Part shown: piece by piece, positions 7,439-15,483 of the stretch
Layout of the letters: each line of letters begins with the position of its first letter
How positions within the stretch are numbered: position 1 is the stretch's first letter
Position numbers and translations under genes: made by a program
The notes under the pieces: model-generated
The model's input: only the letters and a program-made list of their open reading frames with translations
Databases searched by the model: none
Told to the model about the DNA's origin: nothing
Assembly (NCBI RefSeq): GCF_026340465.1
Contig: NZ_JAPEPC010000001.1
Location: 6,835,501-6,899,500 of the forward strand
Length of the DNA: 64,000 nucleotides
Direction: 5' to 3'
Origin: Streptomyces sp. NBC_01306
GTDB taxonomy: Bacteria; Actinomycetota; Actinomycetes; Streptomycetales; Streptomycetaceae

Positions 7439-8593
7439 TCAGAGGTAGCCGGGGAAAGGCGTGACACCGGTGAGGACCGCGCCCGCGCCGTCGTACATGC
7501 CCTCCTGAAGGAAGGCATGCTGCGGGACGACAGAGGCATCCCGCAGATAGCGCTGCATGGGGCTGCCGTCGGTGATGGCGGGAATTCCGCACAACTGGTA
7601 CGCGGAGCGCACCACTTCGAACGAGACCTTGGCGACGTGGGCCGACGCGAGGCGCAGCAGGCTGGTCTGTCCGGGCGTCGCCGGGTCGCCGGCCTCCACG
7701 CTCGCGTACACCTCCTCGGTCGTCTCGTAGAAGAAGGCGCGGGCGGACCGCAGTTCGGCCTCCGCCTTGCCGAGAGCGATGCGATAGGTGGCGCGGTCGG
7801 CGGGCTTGGGCGCGCCCGTGTAGCCGGCCCGGCCTCCTCTGGCGATGGCCAGGTCCAGCGCGGACCGGGCGACGCCGAGACCGACGACAGCCAGGACCTG
7901 CGCCGCGTAGGCGACGGCCGGATAGCGGTAGAGCGGCTCGTCCACGGTCGGTTCGCCGCCGCGGACGAACGTCCACTCCTCCGGCACGACGACGCCGTCG
8001 ACCTTGAGGTCGTGACTGCCGGTGCCCCGCATACCCAGGACGTCCCAGTTTTCGACGATCTCGACCTGGGCGGGGTCCAGCAGCGCGGTACGGGGCCGTC
8101 CGGCGTGGTCGTCGCCGACGCTGATGCCTACGCCCAGAACGTCGGCTCCCTTGCAGCCACTGGCGAACTTCCACTGCCCCGCGATCCGGTATCCGCCGTC
8201 CGCGCGCTCGGCCTTCCGTACCGGGAAGAGACCGGCGGCGAAGGCCACATCCGGGCCGTCCGCGTACAGTTCCGCCTGCGTCGGGAGCGGCAGCGCCGCC
8301 AGATAGACCAGCGACGAGCCGAAGCTCGCAACCCAGCCGGCCGACGCGTCGACCTGCGAGATCCGCTCGATGCGGTCGAGGAATACGGCCGGTGGCAGCG
8401 CGTCTCCGCCGAAACGTCGCGGTACACCTGCGCGGTAGATGCCGGCCCGCTTGAACTCGGCGATCATGTCGCGCGGCACATGCCGGTGTTCTTCGAACTC
8501 GGACCGCCGTTCGGCCACCAGGGCGAGTACCTTCTCGAATTCCTTCCGGTCGCCGGAATGATCCGGCATCCGGGAATCCAGTATCGAGGTCAA
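7439..8593 (-). CDS. iacA: Acyl-CoA-dehydrogenase-like flavin-dependent monooxygenase, IacA-like
   Basis: A 384-residue group D two-component flavin monooxygenase with the acyl-CoA dehydrogenase fold (HpaB/HsaA relatives). Visible parts are a helical N-domain, the central beta domain (GGYRIAGQWKFASGCKGADVLGVG; RGTGSHDLKVDGVVVPEEW) and a C-terminal helical bundle ending in LQEGMYDGAG. In known iac systems IacA, fed by a flavin reductase, performs the first hydroxylation of indole-3-acetate. I set the start at the TTG at 8593 because GAGGAGAG sits seven bases upstream; a GTG at 8635 lacks comparable support. It heads the ten-gene operon, and a 17-bp palindrome lies about 110 bp upstream. Confidence 0.88.
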   Translation of the reverse strand: MTSILDSRMPDHSGDRKEFEKVLALVAERRSEFEEHRHVPRDMIAEFKRAGIYRAGVPRRFGGDALPPAVFLDRIERISQVDASAGWVASFGSSLVYLAALPLPTQAELYADGPDVAFAAGLFPVRKAERADGGYRIAGQWKFASGCKGADVLGVGISVGDDHAGRPRTALLDPAQVEIVENWDVLGMRGTGSHDLKVDGVVVPEEWTFVRGGEPTVDEPLYRYPAVAYAAQVLAVVGLGVARSALDLAIARGGRAGYTGAPKPADRATYRIALGKAEAELRSARAFFYETTEEVYASVEAGDPATPGQTSLLRLASAHVAKVSFEVVRSAYQLCGIPAITDGSPMQRYLRDASVVPQHAFLQEGMYDGAGAVLTGVTPFPGYL

Positions 8594-8644
8594 TGGAAAC
8601 TCTCCTCGCGTTGACGGGTGGATTTCCTGTTCCACCGCGTTCTC

Positions 8645-8674
8645 ACGCTATTCGCGTCGGCGAGGGCGTCGCAA
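8645..8674 (-). promoter_or_regulatory. Putative promoter of the iac-cat operon
   Basis: Reading the minus strand there is TTGCGA (8674-8669), an 18-nt spacer and TAGCGT (8650-8645), close to the Streptomyces vegetative -35/-10 pattern. The inferred transcription start near 8638 gives a leader of about 45 nt before the iacA TTG start. The centre of the upstream palindrome would fall near -65, a usual place for an activator of this class. Confidence 0.45.
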
Positions 8675-8694
8675 TCGGGGTTTTGCCGCGTCCT

Positions 8695-8711
8695 GTAGGG
8701 GATTCCCTTAC
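8695..8711. promoter_or_regulatory. 17-bp palindrome, copy 1 (iacA promoter)
   Basis: GTAGGGGATTCCCTTAC, a near-perfect inverted repeat of 7-bp arms around a 3-bp centre. It overlaps the stop codon of the sensor kinase gene and lies upstream of iacA. The same element recurs at 11343-11359 and 15329-15345. It is the candidate binding site of the FixJ-like response regulator encoded nearby. Confidence 0.7.
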
Positions 8712-10186
8712 TCGGAGAGCAGCGGCAGAGCGAAGCTGAACGCCGCGCCCCTGGGGGAATTCTCGGCGGCGTGGATCGTACCGTGATGGCGCGTGATGAT
8801 GCGATGGCTCAGGGCCAGTCCGATGCCGCTTCCGTTCTCTTTCGAGGTGAATGCGCCATCGAATATCAGGCCGTCCGGGAATGCGGTAAGGCCTTGCCCG
8901 AGATCACGGACGGTCAGTTCGGCCAGGGAGCCGTTCCGCGCCGTTGAAACAGTCACCGACCGGCGATCCGCCGGCCAGCGCGTCATTTCCTCGATGGCGT
9001 TGAAGGCGAGGTTCATCACGACCTGTCCGATCAGGACTTTGTCACAGCGCACCGGAAGCGGGTCCGTGCTGGGCAGCCAGGCGACGGCCACCTCGCTCTG
9101 GCGTGCTCTGACGTCGATGAAGTAGAGGCAGTCGGTGACGATGTCATTGAGATCGATGAGCTGTTCCGACTGTTCCAGCCGTACGACGTACTGCCGCAGG
9201 CTCGAAAGGATCTGTGCCGCTCGGTCGATCTGGAGGGTGGCGTTCTTGAGGCCCCAGTCGAGCGCTTCGTGGTCGGCGCCGCCGCCCAGACGCCCGCGTA
9301 CGCCCGCGACGAAGTTGTGCGCGGCGGCGATCGGCTGGCTCACCTCGTGGGCGATGGCCATCGCCATGTCGCCCATGGCGTTGTAGCGGGCCAGGTAGTT
9401 GAGGTACTGGGCGTCCCGGCGGTGCTCCTCCTCCACCTGGACGCGGTCGGTGATGTCGTGGAAGAGGAGGAGCAGGCCGCGCAGGTCGCTCTCGATGTCG
9501 ATGTACTGCCAGCGGCCCGCGAACCAGCGTTTCCGGCCGTCGGCGGTGCGGAGCCGGTACTGCCCGTCCGTGGGCGGGCCGTCCCGCTCCGTCATGGCGA
9601 GTACCTCGCGCAACGCGGCGGCGGACTCCTCGTCGCAGAAGCGGGTGAAGTCACCTCCGGTGAGCTGCTCGGCCTCCAGATGCAGCAGGGAGCCCGCCGA
9701 TGAACTCGCGTACAGCACACGGGCGTCGTCGTCGAGCACCACGATGCCCTCGTCGAGATTCCGCAGGAAGGTCTGCAGTCGGCTCTCGGTCCGCAGCAGG
9801 TCCAGGCGGGTTGCCTGCTCCGCCGCGATGTCGCGGAACTGGACCATCACCACAGGGCCCTGCGCCAGTTCCACCCGGAAGGCGATCGCCTCGGTGAGGA
9901 TGTTCTCACCGGCCTTGGACCGGTAGCACCACTCGATGGAGCTGCTGCCGTGGTCGGCGGCCCGTTGCAGCCAGTCGACGCCGATCTCACGGGCGTACTG
10001 GTGCGCGTTGGAACTCATGTCGGGTGCCTTGAGCGGCTTCAGTTCGTCGAGGGTGAAGCCGAGCACGTCACACGCGGCGGGATTGGCCCAGAGGATGTCC
10101 TTGCTGACCGAGTCGTGCACCAGAACGCAGCACTGGAGGGCCGCGAAGAGCCTGCTGAAGTCCAGGGAAACGGGCTGCTCATGCAC
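8708..10186 (-). CDS. Cytosolic PAS-domain sensor histidine kinase
   Basis: A 492-residue kinase without membrane segments. Two PAS domains are visible (about residues 10-120 and 135-250, the latter followed by a LFHDITDR linker). Then comes a phosphoacceptor box AHEVSQPIAAAHNF with His280 and a HATPase domain (Asn396 in NLAFNAIEE; VRDLGQGL; GSGIGLALS). The HEVSQP-type H-box and the double PAS are those of the FixL/StyS/TodS-like group, which senses aromatic compounds or redox state and is typical of Proteobacteria. The GTG at 10186 has GAGGA upstream. It lies in one minus-strand unit after the response regulator and directly before iacA, so it probably senses IAA or a metabolite in the cytoplasm. 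Confidence 0.88.
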   Translation of the reverse strand: MHEQPVSLDFSRLFAALQCCVLVHDSVSKDILWANPAACDVLGFTLDELKPLKAPDMSSNAHQYAREIGVDWLQRAADHGSSSIEWCYRSKAGENILTEAIAFRVELAQGPVVMVQFRDIAAEQATRLDLLRTESRLQTFLRNLDEGIVVLDDDARVLYASSSAGSLLHLEAEQLTGGDFTRFCDEESAAALREVLAMTERDGPPTDGQYRLRTADGRKRWFAGRWQYIDIESDLRGLLLLFHDITDRVQVEEEHRRDAQYLNYLARYNAMGDMAMAIAHEVSQPIAAAHNFVAGVRGRLGGGADHEALDWGLKNATLQIDRAAQILSSLRQYVVRLEQSEQLIDLNDIVTDCLYFIDVRARQSEVAVAWLPSTDPLPVRCDKVLIGQVVMNLAFNAIEEMTRWPADRRSVTVSTARNGSLAELTVRDLGQGLTAFPDGLIFDGAFTSKENGSGIGLALSHRIITRHHGTIHAAENSPRGAAFSFALPLLSE

Positions 10187-10206
10187 GCGGACCGGTCCTC
10201 CTCGTC

Positions 10207-10503
10207 TCACTGGCCCCACACGGCGGGCGCAGTCCAGTACTCGCTGCCGTCGGCGCTGACCCCGTGCTGCCAGGCAGCGGTGCGGCGCAGGGTCGGCTCG
10301 ACCTTCGCAGTGGCGGCGTCCGCCCCTGCGGGACCGTCCTTCTCGACCTGCCAGTGCACCCAGTCGAGTTCGCGCCCCCGGCTGTCGTGGACGAACAGGT
10401 CCACATGATGCCAGCGGTACCCATGGGTGTCGGCGTAGCAGGTCAGCAGCATGCTCCGGCCGTCATCACCGGACTGCTCCGGTGTCTGTGCCGCCTTGCT
10501 CAT
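10207..10503 (-). CDS. Small conserved-looking protein of unknown function inside the two-component operon
   Basis: A 98-residue protein with the central segment LLTCYADTHGYRWHHVDLFVHDSRG and a tail containing GSEYWTAPAVWGQ. It has no signal peptide, membrane segment or motif I recognise. The ATG at 10503 has GGAG about nine bases upstream; an in-frame TTG three codons earlier is less likely. It lies between the response regulator (78 bp) and the sensor kinase (20 bp) on the same strand, which suggests co-expression and perhaps an accessory role in signalling. This is inference from position only. Confidence 0.65.
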   Translation of the reverse strand: MSKAAQTPEQSGDDGRSMLLTCYADTHGYRWHHVDLFVHDSRGRELDWVHWQVEKDGPAGADAATAKVEPTLRRTAAWQHGVSADGSEYWTAPAVWGQ

Positions 10504-10581
10504 CGTTGACAACTCCTGCCTCTCGTAGGTCCGTACGCGGTGGGGGCCACCGCCGGGCGCTGCGCGGAACCGCCCTTCGGT

Positions 10582-11241
10582 TCAGCGCGACGGCAGCTCC
10601 AGCCCGGCCTGGAGCACGTCCCGGACGAGGGTGGTGATGCTCACCGCCCCTGCCTTCTCGCGTATCCGCGTCCGGTGCACGTCGACGGTCTTCACGCTGA
10701 TCCCGAGCCGGGACGCGATGCTCTTGCTCGGCAGACCGTCGGCGACCAGCCCGAGGATCTGCAGCTCGCGATCGGTCAGGCTGTCCAGACGTGCCCGGAG
10801 CTCGCTTTCCCGGGCCGAGCGGGCGAACCTCTCCCGTGCCGTCCGCAGCGTCTTCTGTACGACGTCGAGCATGTGCTGCGGATCGTAGGGCTTCTCCAGG
10901 AAGTCGACGGCGCCGTGCTGCAGGGCCCGTACCGACATCCTGATGTCACCGTGCGCGGAGACGAAGATGATCGGGACGGCCGAGCAGGTCCGGTTCAGCA
11001 TGTCCTGCAGTTCGAAGCCACTGGCCTCGGGCATGCGCACATCCAGCACCAGGCAGGCCGGCTGCTGCGGGTCGTAGGACTGGAGGAACGCGCTCACGCC
11101 GGGAAAACAGACCGACCTGATGTGCACCGATTCCAGAAGCCAGGCCAGTGACGCGCACAGCTCCTGGTCGTCGTCCACGATGTAGACGACGCTGTCGTGC
11201 GCCGGCCCGTCCGCAAGGCTGCCGTTCGCTGTCACCCTCAC
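10582..11241 (-). CDS. FixJ/NarL-type response regulator
   Basis: A 219-residue regulator. The receiver domain (about 17-130) has the acidic pocket VDDD, phosphoacceptor Asp67 in VLDVRMPEASG and Lys117 in FLEKPYD. The LuxR-type HTH (about 150-215) includes LTDRELQILGLVADGLPSKSIASRLGISVKTVDVH. The receiver is of the FixJ/StyR/TodT subgroup, uncommon in Streptomyces, where LuxR-type regulators are mostly NarL/LiaR-like. The start is a GTG at 11241, with a second GTG two codons later. The cognate kinase is two genes downstream. Predicted target: the three GTAGGGG palindromes in this locus, one of them in its own upstream region. Confidence 0.88.
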   Translation of the reverse strand: MRVTANGSLADGPAHDSVVYIVDDDQELCASLAWLLESVHIRSVCFPGVSAFLQSYDPQQPACLVLDVRMPEASGFELQDMLNRTCSAVPIIFVSAHGDIRMSVRALQHGAVDFLEKPYDPQHMLDVVQKTLRTARERFARSARESELRARLDSLTDRELQILGLVADGLPSKSIASRLGISVKTVDVHRTRIREKAGAVSITTLVRDVLQAGLELPSR

Positions 11242-11342
11242 CCCTAGAGGTCACTCGTTCCGGTCCGCCGAGGCTAGACAGCCGGGGGACGGGCGGGCAA
11301 TGCGAGTTGTCCGCGCGCACCCCCGGGGAATCGCCCGGCGGT

Positions 11343-11359
11343 GTAAGGGTTTCCCCTAC
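11343..11359. promoter_or_regulatory. 17-bp palindrome, copy 2 (upstream of the response regulator)
   Basis: GTAAGGGTTTCCCCTAC; the minus strand reads GTAGGGGAAACCCTTAC. It lies about 100 bp upstream of the response regulator start and 46 bp beyond the end of the GntR gene. A possible -10 (TAGCCT, minus strand, 11276-11271) would put its centre about 87 bp from transcription start, two helical turns further than in the other two copies. It suggests autoregulation. Confidence 0.65.
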
Positions 11360-11404
11360 GCGGTGCTCGGACTGTCACGCGGTGCTCAGGCTGTCACGCG
11401 GTGC

Positions 11405-12148
11405 TCAGACTGGGCCTGCGACCGGCCCCGCGCCGGCGTCACCCGATCTGTCCTCCGCCGCGCTCCGCGCACCCGCGGCGGAGAAGTAGCGCAGGGCCGA
11501 ATCGCGGGTGCCTGCCACGTGGCGCCTGGCCACTTCCTCCGAGCGGGGCGCGTCGTGCTCGCGGATCGCCTCGTACAGGCGCTCGTGTTCGCCGCACATG
11601 GGATCGCCGTCGTCGAGGTCGGATGTCAGGTGGAAGAGGCGGCGCAGGCGGGCGTCCAGGGGTGCCATCAGTTCCTGGAGGAGGGGGTTTCCCGACGCCT
11701 CGACGATCTGCTGGTGGAAGTCGGCGTTGCAGGTGACGGCCTGGCGCAGCCGGCCCGCGTCGGCGGCTGTGCGGCCTCGGGTCAGGAGGCTCTCCATCGT
11801 GCGCAGCTGGGCGGGCGTCGCATGGCGCGCGGCGAGTCCCGCCGCCAGGCCCTCCAGGCTTTCGCGGACGTCGAAGAGGTACGCGGCGTCCTGTGCGCCG
11901 AACTCCGTGACCACGGAGCCCCGCCGGGCCTGCACGGTGAGGAAGCCGTCCCGCTCCAGCCGCTGCATGGCCTCTCTCAGCGGGATGCGGGAGACGCCGA
12001 GCTGTTCTGCGAGGTCGCGCTCCACCAGTCGCAGCCCGGCCGCGTACGTTCCCTCGATGATCCGCTCCCGGAGTTCCGCGTAGACCCGTTCACGCAGGGA
12101 CTGATGGGTCTCGCCGATCGTGGGGCGGCGGCCGGGGCGGATGGTCAT
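11405..12148 (-). CDS. GntR-family regulator with FCD (FadR C-terminal) domain
   Basis: A 247-residue regulator: an N-terminal winged helix (ERDLAEQLGVSRIPLREAMQRLERDGFLTVQARRG, about residues 42-78) followed by a helical FCD ligand domain with the usual metal-binding pattern (DVRESLEGLAAGLAA; ADFHQQIVEASGN; EHERLYEAI). FCD regulators usually repress and are released by a carboxylate ligand. It is divergent from the amidohydrolase-permease pair, with a GGTATACC-type palindrome in the 214-bp gap, so those genes are the likely targets. A link to the neighbouring iac genes is possible but not shown. Confidence 0.87.
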   Translation of the reverse strand: MTIRPGRRPTIGETHQSLRERVYAELRERIIEGTYAAGLRLVERDLAEQLGVSRIPLREAMQRLERDGFLTVQARRGSVVTEFGAQDAAYLFDVRESLEGLAAGLAARHATPAQLRTMESLLTRGRTAADAGRLRQAVTCNADFHQQIVEASGNPLLQELMAPLDARLRRLFHLTSDLDDGDPMCGEHERLYEAIREHDAPRSEEVARRHVAGTRDSALRYFSAAGARSAAEDRSGDAGAGPVAGPV

Positions 12149-12240
12149 CGAATCCTCTCGACTGACGTACGGGCCCGGCCATGACCGGCCCGGGGTTCAT
12201 CCGATCATCGCAGACCGCGGAAACGAGTGGCGACAGACCA

Positions 12241-12270
12241 TTGATTGGTATTCGGTATACCAGCTAACTT
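12241..12270 (+). promoter_or_regulatory. GntR-type operator within a putative promoter
   Basis: TGGTAT (12246-12251) and ATACCA (12257-12262) form a perfect 6-bp inverted repeat around a 5-bp centre, and the inner GGTATACC (12254-12261) is a perfect 8-bp palindrome. GGTATA units are the half-site type known for NanR-like FCD regulators. The element fills the spacer between a possible -35 (TTGATT, 12241-12246) and -10 (TAACTT, 12265-12270), an arrangement suited to repression of the downstream amidohydrolase-permease unit. Confidence 0.6.
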
Positions 12271-12362
12271 GTCAGTGCCCGCCTCCCACCAGCAGCGTTT
12301 CACCGGTCTTGGCACCGGCTGGTCAGTCGTGGCGGGCGTCGAACGAACAGTTGGAGGAAGAC

Positions 12363-13682
12363 GTGTCGCAACCCGCCGACGCCCCGCCGGTACCGATCGC
12401 CCCCGAGGTCCTCAGGAACGCCACCCTGCCCGGCGGCCGGCGTGCCGACATCCATCTCGCCGACGGCCGTGTCAAGGCCGTGACGGACCCGGCTGTCTCC
12501 GGCAGGTCGGCCGCCCCCGAGCCCGCCGGTGTCGACGTCGGGGGCGCACTCGTCCTGCCCGCGCTCGTCGACGGCCACGCCCACCTGGACAAGACACTGT
12601 TCGGCGCACCCTGGCAGCCGCACCGCGACTCGGCAGGTCTGCGGGAACAGATCGCGAACGAACGGGCCCTGCGCGCCTCGGCCGACGTCCCCGTGGCGGA
12701 CCGGGCCGCGGCCCTGGCGCATCGCATGGTGTCCCTCGGCACCGGCCATGTGCGCTCCCACGTCGACATCGACCCCGACGTGCGCCTGGACGGACTGCAC
12801 GCGCTGCTGGAGGTGCGGGAGAAGTTCCGTGACCGGCTGGGGATCCAGCTTGTGGCGTTTCCGCAGAGCGGCGTGGTCAGCTCCCCGGGTGTCGCCGACC
12901 TCCTCGACGCGGCCCTCGCGGAGGGCGCCGACCTCATCGGCGGGCTCGATCCGGCGGGTTTCGACGGTGACGTGGACGGGCAGCTCGACATCGTCTTCGC
13001 ACTGGCCGAGCGGCACGGCGCCGGGGTCGACATCCATCTGCACGACGGCGGCGTGACCGGCACCCGGCAGTTGCGCGCCATCGCGGAACGGACGGCGGCG
13101 CTCGGCCTCGGCGGGACAGTCACCGTCAGCCACGCCTACGCCCTCGGTGCGGTCGAAGGACCCGAACTGGACCGCACCGCCACTGCCCTGGCCACGGCCG
13201 GTGTGGCGATCATGACGAACGGGCCCCGGACTTCCATGCCGCCCGTCCTGCGCCTGCACGAGCACGGCGTCCTCGTCTTCGCCGGATCCGACAACATCCG
13301 CGACACCTGGTGGCCCTACGGCACGGCGGACATGCTCGAACGCGCCACCATCATCGGGCTGCAGGGCGACCTCATGACGGACGACGAGCTGCACCACGCG
13401 GCCTCGATGGTCACCGACCGGGCCGCCGCGGCCCTCGGGCTCGCCGGCTACGGCCTTGCCCCCGGCTGCCGCGCCGACCTGGTCGTCATCGCCGCCGGCG
13501 GAGTCCCGGAGGCCGTCGCGGCCCACCCGCGACGCCTGCTGGTTCTGCACGGCGGACAGGTCGTCGGCCCCGCACCCGAGGCGGACTTCCCCTCGTTCGC
13601 CGTACCGGGCGGCTCATCGTCCACGCCCCGCGCTCCGCTTGCCGGCCCGGGCGGCGCCGCTGCCCCGCGGGGGGCCCGATGA
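12363..13682 (+). CDS. Cytosine-deaminase-like metal-dependent amidohydrolase
   Basis: A 439-residue amidohydrolase-superfamily enzyme. The metal site is visible as HAHLDKT (HxH, about residue 73), HLHDGG, SHAY and the aspartate in GSDNIRDTWWPYG. This set is typical of cytosine deaminase, isopropylammelide hydrolase and creatinine-deaminase-like proteins, which hydrolyse cyclic amides or amidines. The true start is the GTG at 12363, with GGAGG five bases upstream. It overlaps the permease gene by four bases, so the two probably form an uptake-plus-hydrolysis unit under the divergent GntR regulator. The substrate is not identifiable; a nitrogen heterocycle is plausible. Confidence 0.87.
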   Translation: MSQPADAPPVPIAPEVLRNATLPGGRRADIHLADGRVKAVTDPAVSGRSAAPEPAGVDVGGALVLPALVDGHAHLDKTLFGAPWQPHRDSAGLREQIANERALRASADVPVADRAAALAHRMVSLGTGHVRSHVDIDPDVRLDGLHALLEVREKFRDRLGIQLVAFPQSGVVSSPGVADLLDAALAEGADLIGGLDPAGFDGDVDGQLDIVFALAERHGAGVDIHLHDGGVTGTRQLRAIAERTAALGLGGTVTVSHAYALGAVEGPELDRTATALATAGVAIMTNGPRTSMPPVLRLHEHGVLVFAGSDNIRDTWWPYGTADMLERATIIGLQGDLMTDDELHHAASMVTDRAAAALGLAGYGLAPGCRADLVVIAAGGVPEAVAAHPRRLLVLHGGQVVGPAPEADFPSFAVPGGSSSTPRAPLAGPGGAAAPRGAR

Positions 13683-15181
13683 GCGCCCGGCCGCCCGCTG
13701 CCGACCGCGCACGTGAGGCACCCGGCAGACCTCAGTCCCCCGGCGCCGCCCACGAGAAGGGGGCTGGTCTCTCCGCCGGCCGGATCGGCACGTTCGACCT
13801 GGTCTTCTTCGTCGTCGCCGCGGCCGCACCGCTGACCGTGCTGGCCGGTGTGGCGCCCGTCGTGATCGGTATCGGCGGCCCCGGTGCGCCGTTGGGCTAT
13901 CTGATCTCGGGCGCGCTGCTCGTCCTCTTCGCCGCCGGCTTCACGGCCATGAGCCTGCATGTGCGCAACGCGGGCGCCTTCTACGCCTACGTGGCCCGCG
14001 GCCTCGGCCGCACCACAGGTGTCGGAATCGCCTACGTCGCCGTCGTGTCCTACAACCTCATCACGCCCGGAGTGGCGGCGGCCGTCGGCTACTTCGCGGC
14101 CGGATCGGTGCACGACGCGACCGGAGCGGACATTCCGTGGTGGATGCTCTCAGCGGTCTGCGTGCTCGTCGTCGGTGTGCTCGGCTGGCTCAGGGTCACG
14201 CTCGGCGCCAAGGTCCTCGGTATCGCCCTCATCCTTGAGGTCGCGTCGCTCCTCGTCATGGACGGCGGCATTCTCGGCGGCCGCGGTACCGCCGCACTCG
14301 ACCTGGGGTCCTTCGACCCGAGCACGCTCGCCACCGGCGGGATCGCCGGGATGTTCGTCATCGTCATCGGTGCGTTCACAGGCTTCGAGGCCACGGCCAT
14401 CTACGCGGAGGAGGCACGCGACCCGGGCCGCACGGTGCCGCGGGCCACGTTCATCGCCATCGGCTTCCTCGCCGTCTTCTACTCGGTCGGCGTGTGGCTG
14501 ATCATGGGCGCGTTCGGCACGGACCAGGCCGTGGCGCTGGCCCGTGGCGCGGCCGGCCCCGAACTCACCTTCAAGGCCGGCGAACTGTACGTGGGAACCT
14601 GGCTCGCCGACACGATGCACGCCCTCCTCATCGTGAGCGCCTTCGCCGCCACGCTCGCGTTCCACAACGCCGCCGCACGCTATCTGTACGCCCTCGGCCG
14701 TGAAGGCCTCCTGCCGCGGCGCCTCGGTATTGCCTCCGCACGACACGGCTCCCCAGGGGTCGCGGTGGGCGCCCAGACGGTCTTCAACCTGCTGGTGATC
14801 CTGGCCGGTGCCGCACTGGCAGCCGACCCGTTCTCGGAGGTCTTCATCTGGACCAATGGCACCGCGGTCCTCGGCATCATGGTGATGCAGGCGCTGGCCG
14901 CCCTCGCGGTGTGGGCCTTCTTCCGCCGGGACCGGCGGGGCATGCCGGCGTTGCGGGTGGTCTGGTGCCCACTGATCGCGTTCGCCGGTCTCACGCTCCT
15001 GGCCGTCCTCGCTGTCCTGCACTTCGACCTTCTGACGGGTGCGCCGGACGCGGTGAACGTGGCCCTCCTGGCGCCGCTGCCCGTGGCTCTGCTCGCGGGC
15101 GTGTGCGTCGCCCTGAGCATCCGGCGAAGGGACCCCGAGCGGTACGCCCAGCTGACGAACGTCGATGTCGAAAGGGACTGA
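13679..15181 (+). CDS. APC-family amino acid/amine permease
   Basis: A 500-residue integral membrane protein with about 12 predicted helices after a polar 45-residue N-terminus. The conserved first helix region reads GTFDLVFFVVAAAAPLTVLAG, and helix 6 has the GFEATAIYAEEARDPGRTVPRA signature of APC transporters. It is coupled to the amidohydrolase by an ATGA overlap and is followed by a hairpin terminator. It is likely an H+-coupled importer of the amidohydrolase substrate, or of an amino-acid-like auxin precursor or conjugate (inference). Confidence 0.88.
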   Translation: MSARPPAADRAREAPGRPQSPGAAHEKGAGLSAGRIGTFDLVFFVVAAAAPLTVLAGVAPVVIGIGGPGAPLGYLISGALLVLFAAGFTAMSLHVRNAGAFYAYVARGLGRTTGVGIAYVAVVSYNLITPGVAAAVGYFAAGSVHDATGADIPWWMLSAVCVLVVGVLGWLRVTLGAKVLGIALILEVASLLVMDGGILGGRGTAALDLGSFDPSTLATGGIAGMFVIVIGAFTGFEATAIYAEEARDPGRTVPRATFIAIGFLAVFYSVGVWLIMGAFGTDQAVALARGAAGPELTFKAGELYVGTWLADTMHALLIVSAFAATLAFHNAAARYLYALGREGLLPRRLGIASARHGSPGVAVGAQTVFNLLVILAGAALAADPFSEVFIWTNGTAVLGIMVMQALAALAVWAFFRRDRRGMPALRVVWCPLIAFAGLTLLAVLAVLHFDLLTGAPDAVNVALLAPLPVALLAGVCVALSIRRRDPERYAQLTNVDVERD

Positions 15182-15192
15182 CGCCACGGGTC

Positions 15193-15217
15193 GACCGCCC
15201 GCGGCGAGCGGGCGGTC
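15193..15217 (+). terminator. Hairpin after the permease gene
   Basis: GACCGCCCGC (15193-15202), a 5-nt loop and GCGGGCGGTC (15208-15217): perfect 10-bp arms starting 12 bp after the permease stop codon. No U-tract follows, which is usual for Streptomyces terminators. The 302-bp gap to iacH otherwise holds the third palindrome copy and a putative promoter. Confidence 0.65.
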
Positions 15218-15328
15218 TCCGCGCTGAACCGGCTGAACCATCAGCCGGTACGCGCGTCTCCGCCGGCCGGTGCATACGACGCCGGGCCGGCTCCGGGAGC
15301 GGGCCGATCGGGAGCGGCCCCGCCCGGC

Positions 15329-15345
15329 GTAGGGGAAACCCTCAG
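15329..15345. promoter_or_regulatory. 17-bp palindrome, copy 3 (iacH-iacI promoter)
   Basis: GTAGGGGAAACCCTCAG, matching the other two copies at 13-15 of 17 positions. A possible -10 (TACCGT) at 15391-15396 places the inferred transcription start about 66 bp from the palindrome centre, practically the same geometry as at iacA. This links the split-off iacHI unit to the main operon. Confidence 0.65.
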
Positions 15346-15483
15346 CGGCGGCAGAGGAAATCTCCATACCGCAGACCCGCCACCGCGCCCTACCGTCGAG
15401 GTGCCCGGGGCCGGACCGGAACGCTGGGACGTGAACTGGCCCTCCGGCCCTTCGCGGGAGGCGTACGCCGAATGGGAGAAAGC

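Noticed and set aside
12300..13550. Minus-strand open frame opposite the amidohydrolase
   Set aside because: Composition is that of an antisense frame and no domain is seen, while the plus strand has all metal ligands.
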